Part shown: positions 14,881 through 17,496 of the stretch, piece after piece
Position numbering within the stretch: the stretch's first letter is position 1
Layout: each line of letters opens with the position of its first letter
Source: Thermohalobaculum sp050331335
Lineage (GTDB): Bacteria; Pseudomonadota; Alphaproteobacteria; Rhodobacterales; Rhodobacteraceae
Reading direction: 5' to 3'
Assembly (NCBI GenBank): GCA_050331335.1
Contig: JBHJGY010000003.1
Coordinates: 1-17,496 of the forward strand
Length of the DNA stretch: 17,496 nt
Position numbers and translations under genes: made by a program
Notes under the pieces: model-generated
Databases searched by the model: none
What the model saw: the letters and a program-made list of their open reading frames with translations, nothing else
Told to the model about the DNA's origin: nothing

Positions 14881-15216
14881 ATGACCTCGCCGATGCTTGC
14901 CGCCAGCTTGCTCGCGTTCACCGTCGCCGGACCGCTTGGTCTCGGCGGCGCCCATCTCGCGCCGGCCCCCGACCCGCAGCGGCCGCCTTTTCCGGAAAAG
15001 GTGCTGCATGCGGAGGCGGTCCCGGCCTTCAGCGCCGCCGGTGGACGCTGCACCCAGACCATCGGCCCCATGGCCACGCCCGAAGCCGCCCGCGCCGTGC
15101 AGGAGCGGCTCACCGCCGCCGCGCGCTCGGAATTGCGCCCGCGGATCGAAGCGATCGGGCTTTGCCGCCATGGCGCGGTAATCGGCACCTGCGTCTTCGT
15201 CGCCATCGCCTGCTGA
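14881..15216 (+). CDS. Small exported protein of unknown function, cysteine-containing
   Basis: A 111-residue protein whose start is well supported: GAGAGAGAGGAGACCGCCG precedes the ATG, giving AGGAG eight bases upstream. Residues 1-24 form a signal peptide or anchor (MLAASLLAFTVAGPLGLGGA). The rest holds four cysteines, at 57 (GGRCTQT), 95 (GLCRHG), 104 (GTCVF) and the very last residue 111. Even-numbered cysteines in an exported protein suggest two disulfides. A predicted helix (ATPEAARAVQERLTAAARSE) lies between the first and second cysteine. I do not recognise the family. It is convergent with the DUF488 gene, 44 bp away. Confidence 0.75.
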   Translation: MTSPMLAASLLAFTVAGPLGLGGAHLAPAPDPQRPPFPEKVLHAEAVPAFSAAGGRCTQTIGPMATPEAARAVQERLTAAARSELRPRIEAIGLCRHGAVIGTCVFVAIAC

Positions 15217-15260
15217 GGGCGATGCGCTGTGGCGGCGCGGCAGCGGAGTTGGGCACCGGA

Positions 15261-15713
15261 TCAGAGATCGACCACGACGACGCCCAACGCCATCTCCAGC
15301 CGCTCCGTGATGACGCGACGATGGCAGCCCGCGGCGCTGGCGCAGTAGCAGAGCAGCGCGCTCCGCCGCTCGGGCACCAGATCGCACAGCCGCCACCAGT
15401 CGGTCATTGCCGCCGGTGTTTCTAGGTGAGCCGCGTAGATCGCGCGCATCTCGGCCACCCGGCCGCGACGGGCGGCGTCCCGCCCCGGTTTGGGGGTCCC
15501 GAGGCCACGCAGATGCAGATAGCCGATCCCCGCCGCTTCGAGGCTCGTCCGCAGCACGGTCTTGGAAAAGCCCGCCCGGCGCGACGCAGCCACCGCCCGG
15601 ACGTCGACGAGGAGCTCGATCCCGACACTGGTGAGATCGGCGAGCACCGCCGCGAGGGATGCCTGCGCATAGCCGACCGTCCAGACAATGGGCATGGCGT
15701 CGGCCCGGGTCAC
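15261..15713 (-). CDS. DUF488 family protein
   Basis: A 150-residue cytoplasmic protein with the motifs of DUF488: TVGYA at 12-16, LVDVRAVAASRRAGFSK at 35-51, YLHLRGLGTPK at 65-75 and LLCYCASAAGCHRRVITERL at 120-139 with Cys122, Cys124, Cys130 and His131. The conserved cysteine/histidine cluster and Arg-rich loop suggest a nucleic-acid or nucleotide ligand, but the family has no firmly established function. The start is ambiguous. The GTG at 15713 has AAGG eight bases upstream; the ATG at 15695 (MPIVWTVGYA) matches where family members usually begin but has no Shine-Dalgarno. It is divergent from terC, with only about 70 bp between the starts, so the two may share control. Confidence 0.88.
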   Translation of the reverse strand: MTRADAMPIVWTVGYAQASLAAVLADLTSVGIELLVDVRAVAASRRAGFSKTVLRTSLEAAGIGYLHLRGLGTPKPGRDAARRGRVAEMRAIYAAHLETPAAMTDWWRLCDLVPERRSALLCYCASAAGCHRRVITERLEMALGVVVVDL

Positions 15714-15782
15714 GGGTGCCGCCTTGAGCCGCAGCTGACGCTGGGATAGAACAGCGAGGTCCTCAGCGACGCGGAGCCCGTC

Positions 15783-16604
15783 ATGGCCGATCTTTTCACC
15801 CTACAAAGCCTCTTCAACCTCGCCGTTCTGATCTTTTTGCAGGCTGTGCTCGGCTTCGACAACCTGCTGTACATCTCGATTGAAAGCCGACGCGCCCCGG
15901 CGCACTTGCAGGCCCGCGTGCGCCGGGCCGGGATTCTCATCGCGATCGCGCTTCGCGTCGTGCTCCTCTTCGTGATGATCCACCTGATCGAAGCGCTCGC
16001 CGCCCCCTTCTATGTCTTCGCGATCCCAGGGGTGATCGAGGGCGGCGTCAACTTCTCTACCGTGATCTTCGTGCTCGGCGGCGGTTTCCTGATGTACACC
16101 GCCGTCAAGGAGATCCATCATCTGCTCAAGCTCGACGATCCGGAGACAGCCGGTTCCGCGACCCCCAAATCCGCGGTTTCCGTGGTCGCGATGATCGTGC
16201 TGATGAACCTGATCTTCTCCTTCGACTCGATCCTCTCGGCGCTGGCGATCACCGATCTCTTCGCGCTGCTGGCGCTGGCCATCGTCATCTCAGGCGCCGG
16301 GATGCTGCTGCTCGCCGATACGGTCTCCGAATTTATCCGCAACAACCGCAAATACGAGGTGCTCGGCCTTTTCATCCTGCTGATCGTGGGCGTTGTGCTG
16401 ATCGGCGAGGCGGGACATGCAGCGGAACCCCATCTGCATCTCTTCGGCTATCCGGTCGAGCCGATGTCGAAGACCACCTTCTACTTCTCGGTCGCCGTGC
16501 TGGTGCTCGTTGACATTCTGCAGTCGGGCTACAAGCGCAAGCTCGCCCAGCAACGGGAGGCGGAGGCGGCTCATTCGACCGCCAGCGCGACCGCGGCCGA
16601 GTGA
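15783..16604 (+). CDS. TerC family integral membrane protein
   Basis: A 273-residue inner-membrane protein with about seven hydrophobic segments (roughly 8-30, 50-70, 76-83, 92-108, 132-152, 158-180, 192-210 and 232-247 by eye). The family signatures are intact: GFDN at 24-27 and FSFDS at 145-149, whose membrane-embedded aspartates are thought to bind metal. TerC proteins were named from tellurite resistance plasmids; many chromosomal members export manganese or support secreted metalloproteins. The loop HAAEPHLHLFGYP (212-224) is histidine-rich and could bind metal. No Mn-sensing riboswitch is visible upstream, unlike some relatives. The start is supported by GGAG six bases before the ATG. 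It does not adjoin other ter genes, so a housekeeping metal role is likelier than a tellurite operon. Confidence 0.93.
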   Translation: MADLFTLQSLFNLAVLIFLQAVLGFDNLLYISIESRRAPAHLQARVRRAGILIAIALRVVLLFVMIHLIEALAAPFYVFAIPGVIEGGVNFSTVIFVLGGGFLMYTAVKEIHHLLKLDDPETAGSATPKSAVSVVAMIVLMNLIFSFDSILSALAITDLFALLALAIVISGAGMLLLADTVSEFIRNNRKYEVLGLFILLIVGVVLIGEAGHAAEPHLHLFGYPVEPMSKTTFYFSVAVLVLVDILQSGYKRKLAQQREAEAAHSTASATAAE

Positions 16605-16619
16605 GCCGCTGGCGGCTCG
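16602..16619 (+). terminator. Stem-loop overlapping the terC stop codon
   Basis: GAGCCG (16603-16608) and CGGCTC (16613-16618) form a 6-bp stem with tetraloop CTGG, extended by one T-G pair, overlapping the stop codon itself. No T-run follows. It could mark the 3' end of the transcript but is not a full intrinsic terminator. Confidence 0.35.
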
Positions 16620-17052
16620 CCGAGGTTCTCGCCACCCAGCGGGCGCCCGCCGAGCGGGGCGCGTTCCCCGCGCCGACCAGATGCATGCGATGCGACCGAC
16701 CCGATTGATGCGGTGCGACCGGGCCGGGATTATGGGTTGAGAAAGACCGATCGCGGCATGGGCACCGTCAGCGCCTGAGCCAGCACGGTCTCGGTGGGGG
16801 ACGTCGCCCCCCGCCGGTCGGAACCGCCGGGGGGCATTGCTGGCGAGGGATGCTGTGCGGGGTGCCTGACCCCGATCTCTTGGCGCTCGGGCAGGCCAGC
16901 CGCCGCCCCGTGCCGTTGAGAGCAAGATGGGGGCTGGCTGTGTCGGGATGATGTCTGGGGGTGTATCAGTTGTCTCGCGCGGGTCGCACAGGCAGACCCT
17001 CAGGACCTAGGATCAACCCCGGCGGCACGACCGGGGCGCGGAAGGGGCGGAG
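16605..17052. other. Gene-free stretch rich in GC hairpins
   Basis: No gene is supported in these 448 bp between terC and the lipoprotein gene. It holds at least three stable inverted repeats: GCGGGG/CCCCGC at 16654-16671, the large one at 16806-16835, and CCCCGG/CCGGGG at 17017-17036, the last just before the next gene. No tRNA, known small RNA or clear sigma-70 promoter is recognised. Confidence 0.4.
16806..16835. repeat. Strong 30-nt hairpin of unknown role
   Basis: GCCCCCCG (16806-16813) pairs perfectly with CGGGGGGC (16828-16835). Inside, after a C-C mismatch, CGGT (16815-16818) pairs with ACCG (16823-16826) around tetraloop CGGA. It is the most stable structure in the gap. No T-run follows on either strand, so it is not a standard terminator; it could be part of a small RNA or a dispersed repeat. 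Confidence 0.5.
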
Positions 17053-17493
17053 ATGGCACGCGGTGTGAGAGAACCAGCGCCACACCGGGGCAGATCTCGG
17101 GGTCGGACCTGCGTCCTGCTCCTCGTGAGCCTGGGGCTCGGTGCCTGCGCGAGCCCGCCGGCGCCGAAACCTCTGCCGCCGCAGATGCGCCCTCCCGTTC
17201 CGGGTATCGCGTGCGACGCGCCGGGCGTCCTGGCGGAGATCATGGCCGCGGCCGATCGGCTCGGGGGCCCGCGGGTGCTTTCCTGGGAGGACGTCGTCGA
17301 GACAGGCTTCATCGGTCAGCCCAACCCGGCCAGCCGTTGGCGATGGTGCCTGGCCACCGCCGTTCTGTCCGACGGCAGGCGCGTCGAAGCGCGCTGGCTC
17401 TTTGCCAAGCCGGACGGCGCGACCATCGGGCGCGATCTCGGCTGGTGCATCGCGGGGCTGTCCCACCGGCAATGCACGCATCTCGCGCCCTGA
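17053..17493 (+). CDS. Small putative lipoprotein
   Basis: A 146-residue protein. An Arg-rich n-region (13-18) is followed by a hydrophobic core (VLLLVSLGLG, 21-30) and the lipobox LGAC at 29-32, so Cys32 is the likely lipidated residue after signal peptidase II cleavage. The mature part begins with a Pro-rich linker (35-50, PPAPKPLPPQMRPP), then a small folded domain with cysteines at 54, 99, 132 and 141 and a WRWCLATAVLSDGRRVEARW block at 96-115. No catalytic motif is recognised. AAGGGG about five bases before the ATG supports the start. The n-region is long for a lipoprotein, so an internal start is possible, but none is available in frame before the lipobox. The gene is complete, ending 3 bases before the window edge. 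Confidence 0.75.
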   Translation: MARGVREPAPHRGRSRGRTCVLLLVSLGLGACASPPAPKPLPPQMRPPVPGIACDAPGVLAEIMAAADRLGGPRVLSWEDVVETGFIGQPNPASRWRWCLATAVLSDGRRVEARWLFAKPDGATIGRDLGWCIAGLSHRQCTHLAP

Positions 17494-17496
17494 GGC

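Noticed and set aside
14542..15396. A 284-codon minus-strand frame across tRNA-Arg and the small exported protein gene
   Set aside because: It reads through the tRNA (its C-terminus VAQLDRAPDF is the usual mistranslation of a tRNA) and has low-complexity composition.

Overview
The window is GC-rich chromosomal DNA from an alphaproteobacterium, most likely of the Rhodobacterales (Rhodobacter/Paracoccus/Roseobacter relatives). The best evidence is a crotonyl-CoA carboxylase/reductase that reads almost like the Rhodobacter enzyme, together with a VPLPA-type C-terminal sorting signal typical of that group. The taxonomic call is inference; no rRNA is present.

Region by region. (1) 45-4611 is ordinary chromosome: a RecD-like helicase on the minus strand, a divergent exported Sel1-repeat protein, a minus-strand VPLPA-CTERM surface protein, then ccr, the key ethylmalonyl-CoA-pathway enzyme, which ends in a clear rho-independent terminator. 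An FkbM-type methyltransferase (4967-5932) is transcribed divergently from ccr. (2) 5971-14503 looks like an accessory block. It opens with a collapsed, chimeric IS3-family remnant (5971-6298). Next comes a tightly coupled two-gene cassette of unknown function: a 679-residue multidomain protein, then a 268-residue partner starting 3 bases after its stop. Then a 1402-residue secreted-type giant related to animal CEMIP/TMEM2 (G8 domain, beta-helix, cadherin-like and Ig-like modules). The block ends with a decayed mcrC fragment beside a tRNA-Arg(UCU). IS debris at one edge and a tRNA with restriction-system debris at the other are what an old, eroded genomic island would leave; this is an inference. 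(3) 14504-17493 returns to small housekeeping or hypothetical genes: tRNA-Arg, a small exported cysteine-containing protein, a DUF488 protein divergent from a TerC-family membrane protein, and a small lipoprotein.

The genes do not form one pathway. Two parts deserve most attention. The first is the 9255-6406 gene pair, whose large member has a helical N-terminal half, an HGSVHDAAGY core motif and a long amphipathic C-terminus, and whose partner resembles nothing I can name. The second is the bacterial CEMIP-like protein. No CRISPR array, integrase, exosortase, mcrB or type I secretion gene is visible in the window.
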